The notes under the pieces are model-generated. The model ran no database searches, was not told where the DNA came from, and saw only the letters and a program-made list of their open reading frames with translations. A program made the position numbers and the translations under genes. Positions 16,924 to 25,340 of a DNA stretch of 64,000 nucleotides are shown piece after piece. The stretch is taken from NCBI RefSeq assembly GCF_042677005.1, contig NZ_JBHTIF010000001.1, positions 434,001-498,000 of the forward strand, given 5' to 3'. Each line of letters begins with the position of its first letter. Position 1 is the first letter of the stretch. The stretch is from Lysobacter_I brunescens (GTDB taxonomy: Bacteria; Pseudomonadota; Gammaproteobacteria; Xanthomonadales; Xanthomonadaceae).

Positions 16924-17870
16924 CAGGCGGCCTCACGGTCGGTGTTGCGGTCGGTGTCGCGGGTGAGTTCGAGGAAGGCGTCGGCCAGGCCGGCGCGGCG
17001 GATGTCCAGTTCGGTGAGCGCGGCATCTTCTGCGAGGAGGCGGCGGACCACGTCCTCGGCGGCGTCGGCGACGACCTCGATGCGCGCGCCGTCGCGGCTG
17101 GCGGCGCGCACGCCGGGCCAGGTGCCGACACGTGCGACGTCGAGCGCGGACAGGCAGCGGATGCGCCGCTGCGAGACGCGCGCGCGGACCTCGTCCATCG
17201 CGCCATCGGCGACCACGCGGCCGCGATCGAGCACGACGACACGATCGGCCAGCGCCTCGGCCTCTTCCAGGTAATGCGTGGTCAGCAGCACGCCGGTGCC
17301 GCCGGCGACCAGCTCGCGGATCGTCGCCCACATGCGCTGGCGCGCATCGATGTCCAGCCCGGTGGTCGGTTCGTCGAGGAACAGCAGTTCCGGGCTGCCG
17401 CAGATCGCCAGCGCGAACTGCACGCGGCGCTGCTGCCCGCCCGAGAGCTGGCCGTAGCGGCGGTCCATCAGCCCGTCGAGGCCAGCCATCGCCACGCAAT
17501 CGGCCACGCTGCGCGGGCGCGGGTAGTAGCTGCGGGTGAGGTCGAGCAGTTCGCCCACCAGCGCGTTCTCGGGAATGCCGGCCGATTGCAGCATCACCCC
17601 GATGCGCCTGCGCGCGGCGATATCGCCGGGGGGCAGGCCGAGCACCTCGGCCTCGCCGGCATCGGCGGCGACCAGGCCCAGCAGCACCGCGATCGACGTG
17701 CTCTTGCCGGCGCCGTTGGCGCCGAGCACCGACAGCACCTCGCCGCGGCGGATCGAAAAGCCGACGCCATCGAGCGCGGTGAGCGTACGGTAGGCCTTGC
17801 GCACGCCGTGCAGGCGGGCCAGCGGGACGGTCGCAGGGGACGGGAGGGACGGGAGGGATTGGGGTGACAT
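16923..17870 (-). CDS. ABC-2 exporter ATPase
   Basis: A 315-residue nucleotide-binding subunit of the DrrA/CcmA type. Walker A is GANGAGKST, the Q-loop GVMLQSAGIP, the signature LSGGQQRRVQFALA, Walker B LLFLDEPTTGLD, and the H-loop is in TTHYLEE. A C-terminal regulatory segment (about 225-315) follows. ATG 17870 begins MSPQS; an upstream in-frame ATG at 17897 would add nine residues. It is the first gene of the minus-strand operon and its upstream region is shared with the divergent MacA-like gene. Confidence 0.9.
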   Translation of the reverse strand: MSPQSLPSLPSPATVPLARLHGVRKAYRTLTALDGVGFSIRRGEVLSVLGANGAGKSTSIAVLLGLVAADAGEAEVLGLPPGDIAARRRIGVMLQSAGIPENALVGELLDLTRSYYPRPRSVADCVAMAGLDGLMDRRYGQLSGGQQRRVQFALAICGSPELLFLDEPTTGLDIDARQRMWATIRELVAGGTGVLLTTHYLEEAEALADRVVVLDRGRVVADGAMDEVRARVSQRRIRCLSALDVARVGTWPGVRAASRDGARIEVVADAAEDVVRRLLAEDAALTELDIRRAGLADAFLELTRDTDRNTDREAA

Positions 17871-17947
17871 GACCGGTCCTGGTGTCGGGATGGGCACAGT
17901 CTCGACATCGCCCGGCCCGGCCGGCAGTCGCGGGCGTCAGCCATCGG

Positions 17948-17965
17948 AGGTGACAAACGTCACCT
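17948..17965. promoter_or_regulatory. perfect palindrome in shared divergent promoter region
   Basis: AGGTGAC-AAAC-GTCACCT is a perfect 7-bp inverted repeat with a 4-base spacer, lying between two divergent exporter operons. On the plus strand it ends against a possible -35 (CTGACG, 17964-17969) followed after 18 bases by TATGCT (17988-17993). Its symmetry suits a dimeric helix-turn-helix regulator, and the DesR-like response regulator encoded next door is the natural candidate. Confidence 0.5.
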
Positions 17966-18074
17966 GACGCGGGCGAGGTCGGCCCGATATGCTGGCCTCC
18001 ACTGCATCCGGCGCGCCGTCGGCTTCGTCAGACTGCGACCGCGCCCCACCCTTCCCGCCTTGCCACGGATCGCC

Positions 18075-19331
18075 ATGAGCACCCCCACCCCCGCCGACCC
18101 GCTGTCCCAGCTCCGCATCGACCGCAGCCAAGGCGCGCGCAAGCCGCGCCGCAAGCGCTGGCCCTGGGTGGTGGGCGGCCTGGTCGTCGTCATCGCCGGC
18201 CTGGCGGTGATGTCGATGAACCGCCCGGTCGAGGTGCAGGCCGCCGTCGCCCGCGACGCCGCCGACCCGGCCAACGCCTCGCTGCTCGACGCCTCCGGCT
18301 TCATCGTCGCCCGGCGCATCGCCACGGTGTCCAGCAAGACCACCGGCCGCGTGCGCGAGGTGCTGATCGAGGAAGGCCAGCGCGTCGAGGCCGGCCAGGT
18401 GCTGGCCACGCTCGATCCGATCGACGCCGATGCCCAGCGCGCGCTCGCCGACGCCCAGCTCGCGGCCTCGCAGAGCCAGATCGCCCAGGTCGAGGCGCAG
18501 CTGGTCGAAGCCGAAGCCAGCGCGCGCCGGCTGTCGTCGCTGGTGAAGGACAAGCTGGTCTCGCGCCAGCAGTACGACCAGGCCGTTGCCCAGCGCGACG
18601 CCCTGCGCGCCTCGCTGGTCAGCGCGCGGCGCGGCGCCGATGTCGCCGGCCGCCAGCGCGACGTCGCCGCGATCGGCGTCGACAACACCATCGTCCGCGC
18701 ACCATTCGCCGGCGTCATCACCGCCAAGGCCGCGCAGCCCGGCGAAATCGTCTCGCCGATCTCCGCCGGCGGCGGCTTCACCCGCACCGGCATCGGCACC
18801 ATCGTCGACATGGACTCGCTGGAGATCGAGGTCGACGTCAACGAGGCCTACATCGGCCGCGTGAAGCCGGGCATGCCGGTCGAAGCGGTGCTCAACGCCT
18901 ATCCGGACTGGAAGATCCCGGCCGAGGTCATCGCGATCATCCCCGCCGCCGACCGCAGCAAGGCCACGGTCAAGGTGCGCATCGCACTGAAGCTGCGCGA
19001 CGCGAAGATCGTGCCCGACATGGGCGTGCGCGTGAGCTTCCTCGAAAAGGCCGTGCCCGGCGCGCCGAAGCCGACCGGCGTGTGGGTGCCCTCGCGTTCG
19101 ATCCGCCTCGCCGAGGGCGAAACCGCGGCGAAGGCCACGCGCGGCACGGTGTTCGCGATCGATGGCGACAAGGCGCAGGCGCGCGAAGTCGCGCTGGGCG
19201 AAGCCCGCGACAGCGACCGCCGCATCACCTCCGGCCTCAAGGCCGGCGAACGCATCGTCGACGACGCCTCGAAGATCCAGGACGGGCAGCGCGTGGTCGT
19301 CGCCGACCCGAAGGCCAAGGCCGCGAAGTGA
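18075..19331 (+). CDS. MacA/HlyD-family periplasmic adaptor protein
   Basis: A 418-residue membrane-fusion protein. An N-terminal membrane anchor (about residues 33-53, after a basic KPRRKRW stretch) is followed by the first half of the lipoyl/barrel-sandwich domain (TTGRVREVLIEEGQRVEAGQ), a coiled-coil hairpin (about 115-195, Ala/Gln-rich), the second lipoyl half (NTIVRAPFAGVITAK), and a beta-barrel. It bridges an inner-membrane ABC complex to the outer membrane. ATG 18075 gives a short cytosolic leader; an in-frame ATG at 18060 is less likely. First gene of a four-gene plus-strand operon. Confidence 0.9.
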   Translation: MSTPTPADPLSQLRIDRSQGARKPRRKRWPWVVGGLVVVIAGLAVMSMNRPVEVQAAVARDAADPANASLLDASGFIVARRIATVSSKTTGRVREVLIEEGQRVEAGQVLATLDPIDADAQRALADAQLAASQSQIAQVEAQLVEAEASARRLSSLVKDKLVSRQQYDQAVAQRDALRASLVSARRGADVAGRQRDVAAIGVDNTIVRAPFAGVITAKAAQPGEIVSPISAGGGFTRTGIGTIVDMDSLEIEVDVNEAYIGRVKPGMPVEAVLNAYPDWKIPAEVIAIIPAADRSKATVKVRIALKLRDAKIVPDMGVRVSFLEKAVPGAPKPTGVWVPSRSIRLAEGETAAKATRGTVFAIDGDKAQAREVALGEARDSDRRITSGLKAGERIVDDASKIQDGQRVVVADPKAKAAK

Positions 19332-19336
19332 CCGCC

Positions 19337-20038
19337 ATGGACGATGCGACCCGACCGCTGGTCGAAATCCGCGCGCTGACCAAGATCTACACGCGCGGCA
19401 AGCAGCTGGTGCCGGTGCTGCACGGCATCGACCTGGACATCCCGCGCGGCGACTTCGTCGCGCTGATGGGCCCATCCGGCTCGGGCAAGACCACCCTGCT
19501 GAACATCATCGGCGGGCTGGACACACCCAGCGACGGCCGGCTGCTGGTGAACGGCGTGGCGATCGAGGACCTGCCCGCCGATGCGCTGGCCGCGTGGCGC
19601 GCCGACACCGTCGGCTTCATCTTCCAGAGCTACAACCTGATGCCGGTGCTCACCGCGCAGAAGAACGTCGAGCTACCGCTGCTGCTCACCGACATGGGCA
19701 GCGGCGAACGCGCGAAGCGCGCGAAGATCGCGCTGGACCTGGTCGGCCTGGGCGACCGCGCGCGGCACAAGCCGAACGAGCTGTCCGGCGGCCAGCAGCA
19801 GCGCGTCGCGATTGCGCGTGCGCTCGTCTCCGACCCGCTGCTGCTGATCTGCGACGAACCCACCGGCGACCTCGACCGCAAGACCGCCGACGAAGTGCTC
19901 ACGCTGATGCAGACGCTCAATCGCGACTACGGCAAGACCATCGTGATGGTCACCCACGACCCGAAGGCCGCCGAGTACGCACGGCGCACGGTGCACCTTG
20001 ACAAGGGTCGTCTGGTCGACGACCCGGGGCATCACTAA
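19337..20038 (+). CDS. MacB/LolD-type ABC ATPase
   Basis: A 233-residue ATPase with Walker A GPSGSGKTT, Q-loop FIFQSYNLMP, signature LSGGQQQRVAIARA, Walker B LLLICDEPTGDLD and H-loop VTHDPK. It is free-standing, whereas MacB itself fuses ATPase and permease. ATG 19337 lies 5 bases after the adaptor stop; an in-frame GTG at 19328 would overlap that stop. It pairs with the two downstream permeases. Confidence 0.9.
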   Translation: MDDATRPLVEIRALTKIYTRGKQLVPVLHGIDLDIPRGDFVALMGPSGSGKTTLLNIIGGLDTPSDGRLLVNGVAIEDLPADALAAWRADTVGFIFQSYNLMPVLTAQKNVELPLLLTDMGSGERAKRAKIALDLVGLGDRARHKPNELSGGQQQRVAIARALVSDPLLLICDEPTGDLDRKTADEVLTLMQTLNRDYGKTIVMVTHDPKAAEYARRTVHLDKGRLVDDPGHH

Positions 20039-20079
20039 AGTGAATCCCATACCCGCGCATTGCTTCGCCCCCACCCCAA

Positions 20080-20104
20080 CCCTCCCCCGCCATGCGGGGG
20101 AGGG
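20080..20104. repeat. GC-rich stem-loop just before permease start
   Basis: CCCTCCCCCGC (20080-20090) pairs with GCGGGGGAGGG (20094-20104) around a CAT loop. The 3' arm supplies the purine-rich AGGGAGAGAAG that lies 5-15 bases before the permease ATG at 20117, so folding would hide the ribosome-binding site. A close relative with an even longer stem is at 49851-49878. Confidence 0.65.
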
Positions 20105-20116
20105 AGAGAAGCACGC

Positions 20117-21361
20117 ATGAAATACGTCGGACTGGTGCTCTCCGGGCTGCTGCGCAGGAAACTGCGCACCGGCCTCACGCTGCTCGCGCTGCTGATGGCC
20201 TTCACCCTGCTCGGCCTGCTGCAGGCGGTGAACTCGCTGTTCGGTGGCGCGGCGGACTTCCTCGGCGCCAACCGGCTGATCACCCAGGCCTCGACCTCGT
20301 TCACCCAGCCGCTGCCGATGCGCCTGATGCCGCAGATCGAGGCCGTGCCCGGCGTCGAATCGGTGATGCACTCGCAGTTCTTCGGCGGCGTGTACCAGGA
20401 CGGACGCGGCTTCTTCCCGCAGTTCGCGGTGAACCCGCAGCGCCTGCGCGACACCTATCCCGAATGGGTCATGGCCGAGGACGGCTGGCGCCAGTTCATC
20501 TCGACCCGCGATGGCGCCATCGTCGGCCGCAATCTCGCCGAGACGAACGGCTGGAAGGTCGGCGACATCATCCCGCTGAACTCCTTCATCTGGACCAAGG
20601 CCGATGGCTCGCGCACCTGGGAATGGCGCGTGGTCGGCATCTTCGAAGGCCGCGACGAAGAGTGGGACGAACGCGCCAACGTCATGTACCTCAACTACGG
20701 CCAGTTCGACGAAGGCCGCAGCGCCGCCGCGCGCGGACTCGCCGGCATCTTCGCCGTGCGCATCGCCGATCCCAACGAAGCCGCGCGCATCGCCGCCGAA
20801 ATCGACGCCAAGTTCGACAACTCCTCCGACGAGACCAAAACCCAGAGCGAACAGGAGTTCCAGCTCGGCTTCGCCCGCCAGTTCGGCGACATCGGCGCCA
20901 TCGTCAACCTGATCACCGCCGCCGTGTTCTTCTCGATCCTGTTCCTGACCGGCGTGTCGATGTCGCAGGCCGTACGCGAACGCATCCCGGAACTGGCCGT
21001 GCTCAAGTGCCTGGGCTTCACCGATCGGCAGGTGATGTGGCTGGTGCTGGCCGAAGCCTTCGCGCTGTGCCTGCTCGGCGCGCTCGCGGGCATGTTGCTG
21101 GCCAGCGCGCTGACCCTGCTGCTGCCACCGGAATTCCCGATCACCACCGACCTCCGCGTGTGGATCATCGCCGGCATCAGCGTGCTGGTGCTGACGGTGA
21201 TGATCGGCATGCCGCCCGCACTGACCGCGAAACGCCTGAAGATCGTCGATGCGCTCGCCGGGCGCGGCGACGATTCGCCGCTGGAGCGCCTGCTGCATCG
21301 CGGCCTGGACGCCCTGACCCGACTCTTCGGCCGCCGCACGGAAGAGGAGGAAGCGGCATGA
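20117..21361 (+). CDS. ABC transporter permease, MacB/FtsX type (first copy)
   Basis: A 414-residue permease with the MacB topology: one N-terminal helix (about residues 18-40), a long periplasmic domain (about 45-265) and three C-terminal helices (about 268-290, 315-345 and 355-380) with the FtsX signature region RERIPELAVLKCLGFTDRQV. It has no ATPase domain. ATG 20117 has AGGGAGAGAAG upstream, partly formed by the preceding hairpin. Its stop overlaps the start of the second permease (ATGA, 21358-21361). The two permeases probably form a heterodimer. Confidence 0.88.
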   Translation: MKYVGLVLSGLLRRKLRTGLTLLALLMAFTLLGLLQAVNSLFGGAADFLGANRLITQASTSFTQPLPMRLMPQIEAVPGVESVMHSQFFGGVYQDGRGFFPQFAVNPQRLRDTYPEWVMAEDGWRQFISTRDGAIVGRNLAETNGWKVGDIIPLNSFIWTKADGSRTWEWRVVGIFEGRDEEWDERANVMYLNYGQFDEGRSAAARGLAGIFAVRIADPNEAARIAAEIDAKFDNSSDETKTQSEQEFQLGFARQFGDIGAIVNLITAAVFFSILFLTGVSMSQAVRERIPELAVLKCLGFTDRQVMWLVLAEAFALCLLGALAGMLLASALTLLLPPEFPITTDLRVWIIAGISVLVLTVMIGMPPALTAKRLKIVDALAGRGDDSPLERLLHRGLDALTRLFGRRTEEEEAA

Positions 21362-22539
21362 GCATCCTGACGCAGACGCGCGAAATCGTCATGCTCAACC
21401 TGCGCTCGATCCCCGAGCGCCTCGCGCCCTCGCTGGTGATCGTGATCGGCATCGCCGGCGTGGTCGGCGTGCTGGTCGCACTGCTGTCGATGTCCACCGG
21501 CCTGAAACAGACCCTCGGCGGCAACGGCCGGGACGACCAGGCGGTGATCACCCGAGGAGGTTCGCAGGGCGAATTGTCCAGCTTCCTCGCGATCGCCTCG
21601 ATGACCCTGATCAAGCAGGACCGCGCCATCGCGCGCGGCAGCGACGGCCTGCCCCTGGCGGCCGGCGAACTGATCGTCATCACCGAAGTCCCGCGCCCCG
21701 GGCAGAGCACCGGCGCGAACGTCACCCTGCGCGGCGTCGAACCGACCAGTTTCCGGCTGCGCCCGGACTTCACCCTGGTGGAAGGCCGCCGCTTCCGTCC
21801 CGGCGTGCAGGAAATCATCGTGGGCGACGGCGCCGCGAGACAGTTCGAGGGCCTGGCCATCGGCAACCAGCTGCGCTTCCGTGGCGGCACCTGGACGATC
21901 GTCGGCCACTTCCGCAGCGGCGATGCCTACGACTCGGAGCTGTGGACCGATCGCGACACGCTGCAGAGCGCCTTCGGCCGTGCCGGCGTGTCTTCGCTGC
22001 TCGCGCAGCTGCGCAGCGCCAATGATGTCGAGCCGATGAAGGCCCGCCTGGTCGCCGACCCGCAGCTCGATGTCGACGTGCGCAGCCAGCGCGACTACTA
22101 CAGCGGGCAGTCGGAAGGCCTGACCAGCGTCATCGGCTTCCTCGCCACCATCGTCGCCGTCATCATGGCCCTCGGCGCCACCTTCGGCGCGCTGAACACG
22201 ATGTACTCCGCCGTGTCGGCGCGCACCCGCGAGATCGGCACGCTGCGCGCGCTGGGCTTCGGCGCCCTGCCGGTCGTCGCCTCGGTCATGGCCGAATCGC
22301 TGCTGCTCTCGCTGTGCGGCGGCGTGCTCGGCGCGGTCATCGCGTACCTCGCCTTCAACGGCTACGCGGTGTCCACCCTCGGCGGCGGCTTCACCCAGGT
22401 CGCGTTCCAGTTCGCGGTCACGCCCGGGCTGGTGCTGCTCGGGGTCACGCTCGCGCTGGGCATCGGCTTCATCGGCGGCCTCGCCCCCGCGATCCGCGCC
22501 GCGCGGATTCCGGTGACCGAGGCCCTGCGCGCGGGCTGA
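21358..22539 (+). CDS. ABC transporter permease, MacB/FtsX type (second copy)
   Basis: A 393-residue paralogue of the preceding permease with one N-terminal helix (about 23-45), a periplasmic MacB_PCD-like domain and three C-terminal helices. The FtsX-domain segment is SARTREIGTLRALGFGALPV. It overlaps the previous gene by four bases. Adaptor, ATPase and two permeases together describe a tripartite exporter for peptides, siderophores or lipids; the substrate is unknown. The operon ends here, about 110 bp before a lipoprotein gene. Confidence 0.88.
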   Translation: MSILTQTREIVMLNLRSIPERLAPSLVIVIGIAGVVGVLVALLSMSTGLKQTLGGNGRDDQAVITRGGSQGELSSFLAIASMTLIKQDRAIARGSDGLPLAAGELIVITEVPRPGQSTGANVTLRGVEPTSFRLRPDFTLVEGRRFRPGVQEIIVGDGAARQFEGLAIGNQLRFRGGTWTIVGHFRSGDAYDSELWTDRDTLQSAFGRAGVSSLLAQLRSANDVEPMKARLVADPQLDVDVRSQRDYYSGQSEGLTSVIGFLATIVAVIMALGATFGALNTMYSAVSARTREIGTLRALGFGALPVVASVMAESLLLSLCGGVLGAVIAYLAFNGYAVSTLGGGFTQVAFQFAVTPGLVLLGVTLALGIGFIGGLAPAIRAARIPVTEALRAG

Positions 22540-22650
22540 CCGCTCGTCGGCGGAACGACAACCGGGGATGAAGGCCTGCCCCGGCTGTCTTCATCCCCGT
22601 CGCGGCACCGTGCTACGTTCGGCCGGAATCCCCCTCTCCCCGCGTGACTC

Positions 22651-23043
22651 ATGGATATGGAACCGTCCGCGCCACCGCCCGGCCCCGGGCCACGCCTGCA
22701 TGCACCGGCATGCGCCCTGCTTCTCGCCCTCACCTTCTCACTCTCGGCCTGCGCCATGGAACATTCTTCTTCATTCGATTCGGACGCCTGGAAATCGCAG
22801 CGCGGCGCCGCCGCCAGCGACAATCGCCGCGGGGGCATGCTCCCGGCCCTCGACAAGGTCCTCCACGCCGGCATGAGCCGCGACGAGGTCGTCAAGCTGC
22901 TCGGCGAACCCGATCACAGCGACACCCAGGCCGGCGTCGACCAGTACGAACTCGGCATCGCCGGCTACGGCGTCGATGAGGAGTACTACGAGCTGCGCTA
23001 TCGCGACGGGAAGCTCGAATCGCATCGCATGGGCCGCCGCTGA
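22651..23043 (+). CDS. SmpA/OmlA-like lipoprotein, candidate immunity protein
   Basis: A 130-residue lipoprotein. A Pro-rich start is followed by a hydrophobic core and the lipobox LSAC with Cys34 as the lipidated residue. Residues about 62-125 form an SmpA/OmlA/BamE-like fold with the typical LHAGMSRDEVVKLLGEPD helix-turn. It ends 68 bp before the effector-like gene on the same strand. In Xanthomonadales type IV secretion effector loci, a periplasmic lipoprotein immunity gene usually sits directly upstream of the effector, which is the basis for the immunity suggestion. A housekeeping envelope role is the alternative. Confidence 0.7.
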   Translation: MDMEPSAPPPGPGPRLHAPACALLLALTFSLSACAMEHSSSFDSDAWKSQRGAAASDNRRGGMLPALDKVLHAGMSRDEVVKLLGEPDHSDTQAGVDQYELGIAGYGVDEEYYELRYRDGKLESHRMGRR

Positions 23044-23111
23044 TCGCACCGCCGGCCGCACCGCAACACCTTCCCTAGGATCGCAACGCCTCAGGAACCC
23101 AGGAGCCCGTC

Positions 23112-24197
23112 ATGTCCAGACCCGACCTCGGCAGGGTCCGCACCGATTACCAGGTCGCGGACGACACGATGATCGATTACCGTCCGCGCGCGTTCGGCGC
23201 GTTCGACATCCCCTTCACCGATTCGGTCAGGATGACCCGCACCGAAGGCGCCCTGCTCGATGAGCTGACCTTCCATCGCGGCCTCGTCGGACTGAGCGAA
23301 TTCCGCGACACCGCCCGGCTCGCCGGCACCGAGGCGATCAACCGCTTCCCGAACAACCCCGTGCCGTCCAACATCCCCGCCGATCGCGCCGGCGAATGGC
23401 AGGGCAACGACGGCCACCGAGACGCGTTCCGCCACGCCTACTGGAACGCGCTGATGACGCAGCGCTACGGCGAAAGCTGGACCGCCGCATTCGCGACCGC
23501 ACACGAAGGCATTCCCGGCAACACCGCCAATCGCGAAGCGATGGATCTGTACAACAACCAGATCGGTCGCTCGATCGGCGCGGCCAATCCCAACGCGACA
23601 CCGCAGGAACTCGCCAACCAGGTCGAGCAGGCACTCAACCAGGGCCGCCTGGTCACCATCGACCGCAGCGGCAACCTGGAATGGAGCGACCGCGTCGCGC
23701 GCGGTCAGCACGGCCTCGCACCCAACGACGTGATCGGCCCGAACCTGCGCACGCCCGGCGTGGTCTCGCCTGACATCGTCGGCCTCAACAACACCGATCC
23801 CGCGCGTCCCGAGACGCGCATGGCCGCCGCCGACCCCGCCGTCGAGCGCATGCGCCAGGATCCGATGTTCGGCCAGGTGGTGAATGCCATGGCCGCCAAG
23901 GGCCTGCAGGACGACACCATGGCCGCCAACGTCTACGCCGCCGCCACCCGCGCCAACCTCGCCGGCGTCACCAACATCGAGATCGGCAACCGCATCGAAG
24001 GCGCCAACGGCCAACCGGACCGCACCCTGTTCGTCTTCGACGGCCGCAACGGCGTCGAAGGCCCCGTCCACGCCCGGCTCAGCGAAAACGAGGCACGCAC
24101 CACACCGGTGCAGGTCGCCGCGAACGTCGCCGACACCTCGCGCACCCAGCAGCCCGCCGCACCCGAGCAGGAAACGCGCAGGACGATGCAGGTCTGA
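23112..24197 (+). CDS. putative type IV secretion effector (DUF6973-like plus XVIPCD-like tail)
   Basis: A 361-residue protein without a signal peptide. The middle part (about 95-160) matches the DUF6973 pattern: NDGHRDAFRHAYWNAL, AHEG, and AMDLYNNQIGRSIG, with conserved Asp/His residues Asp100, His102, Asp104, His108 and His131 that could form an active or metal site. Residues about 245-345 look like the XVIPCD secretion tail of Xanthomonadales T4SS effectors: a small-residue helix (MAANVYAAATRANLAGV), a LFVFDG strand, and the ending TPVQVA. The last residues are Gln/Thr/Pro-rich. CAGGAG precedes ATG 23112. A strong terminator follows. No secretion machinery lies in the window. Confidence 0.65.
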   Translation: MSRPDLGRVRTDYQVADDTMIDYRPRAFGAFDIPFTDSVRMTRTEGALLDELTFHRGLVGLSEFRDTARLAGTEAINRFPNNPVPSNIPADRAGEWQGNDGHRDAFRHAYWNALMTQRYGESWTAAFATAHEGIPGNTANREAMDLYNNQIGRSIGAANPNATPQELANQVEQALNQGRLVTIDRSGNLEWSDRVARGQHGLAPNDVIGPNLRTPGVVSPDIVGLNNTDPARPETRMAAADPAVERMRQDPMFGQVVNAMAAKGLQDDTMAANVYAAATRANLAGVTNIEIGNRIEGANGQPDRTLFVFDGRNGVEGPVHARLSENEARTTPVQVAANVADTSRTQQPAAPEQETRRTMQV

Positions 24198-24236
24198 TTT
24201 CAATCGGGAAATCCGGATGCATCCGCTCAACATTGA

Positions 24237-24264
24237 AACGCCCGGCTTTGCCCGGGCGTTTTCT
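24237..24264 (+). terminator. rho-independent terminator
   Basis: A 9-bp stem AACGCCCGG (24237-24245) with CCGGGCGTT (24252-24260), loop CTTTGC, followed by TTCTTTT. It ends the lipoprotein-effector transcript about 40 bp after the effector stop. Confidence 0.85.
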
Positions 24265-24645
24265 TTTCGGGGATCACGACGAATGTCGACACTGCGATGG
24301 TAGCGGGATCAGTTCGGCATCTGATCGGGATCAGTTCGATGCCTGTCATCGCGAGTTGAAGGCAAGGGAGCTGTTTTTCAGTAAAACGCTCTTGCGAAGA
24401 AGCACCTGTCAGTTCTAACAGGAATGACATTCGGGCAGGGATTGAAAGACGATTGGCGGCGGTGCTGTCGCAGATCCGGATCGCAGAGAGGGCTGTCGCT
24501 CGACACCGACCAGCATCCAATTGATTGATACGAAGATTTTACGGTCGCGGATCTGGTGCGAACATACTGGCTTCTTGGATTTTGCGCCGCCCTGTTATCC
24601 AAAAAATTTAACTTCTAATTGTAGTTAACTGAGTTAGGAGGTCAC
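24265..24645. other. non-coding leader of the AT-rich island
   Basis: No convincing gene is seen. Base composition falls sharply towards 24640, marking the left edge of the island. GGGATCAGTTCG occurs twice (24306 and 24329). TTAACT (24608-24613) and AGTTAA (24623-24628) form an inverted repeat just upstream of the first gene, a possible operator or promoter element. A GGAGG Shine-Dalgarno follows at 24637-24641. Confidence 0.5.
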
Positions 24646-25263
24646 TTGCCAATCACTATCGCCCTCAGAACCTTGGCTGCAGTCAATGTGTTTCGGGACA
24701 CAATAATCGATACGCTAGATTCAGGCCAGGCAGATGAGGCGCTACTTTGCTCCGGCTTCTTTCAAGAAAATTTCAAGGGCTCGCCATATCAAGCGAGCAA
24801 GGAGAAGAAGCTCGCTTCCGCATGTGCAAGGAGCGGCGTAAAGCTCACAACTATTGGGGTTCATAACCAGTCGTGGCAGCCGTCCTATAGAAACTTTCGA
24901 AATAGCATGGTCGCCGCGGGCGCAAACGTAAAATGCCTCTACAAGCCTGGCCTTCGTTGGCACGCAAAAGTATTCGTTGCTTCTCGCAAGGGAAAGCCGA
25001 TCTTGGGAATAATTGGCAGCTCCAACATCACTCGAAATGCCTTCTCTACCGGAGCACCATTCAATAACGAGTGTGATGTATTCATATGGCCTAAGAGTTC
25101 GCCTCTTATGGTATTGGCGGAAGCCGTTGCTGACCGACTTGACGGACTAATCGTCGTCAGGGCCCCTTATCGCCGCAGCTGGAACCAGGGTTTAACCGCC
25201 ACACAAAAGCTCGCCCAGATTCGGGAACAAGTCCTTGGGCAAGATCTTCAGGAGCTAAGCTAA
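24646..25263 (+). CDS. phospholipase D-like nuclease domain protein
   Basis: A 205-residue protein with one HKD-type motif: His106-x-Lys108 (RWHAKVFVA), then GSSN at 124-127 and Asn141-Glu142 (FNNECDVF). The Asp usually found five residues after the Lys is not in place. A single HKD suggests a homodimer, as in BfiI or Nuc nucleases; phospholipase activity is less likely. It begins at TTG 24646, with AGGAGG six bases upstream. Composition is AT-richer than its neighbours, a sign of transfer. The protease gene follows after 77 bp. The pair resembles defence modules in layout, but I know no named system with exactly this pair. Confidence 0.75.
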   Translation: MPITIALRTLAAVNVFRDTIIDTLDSGQADEALLCSGFFQENFKGSPYQASKEKKLASACARSGVKLTTIGVHNQSWQPSYRNFRNSMVAAGANVKCLYKPGLRWHAKVFVASRKGKPILGIIGSSNITRNAFSTGAPFNNECDVFIWPKSSPLMVLAEAVADRLDGLIVVRAPYRRSWNQGLTATQKLAQIREQVLGQDLQELS

Positions 25264-25340
25264 CAGTTCGCCCAAGCAGACGCCGCTTCACGGAACGAAT
25301 TAACTCAGGCTTTAGGCCTATTCTGAGGAGTATCACAATA

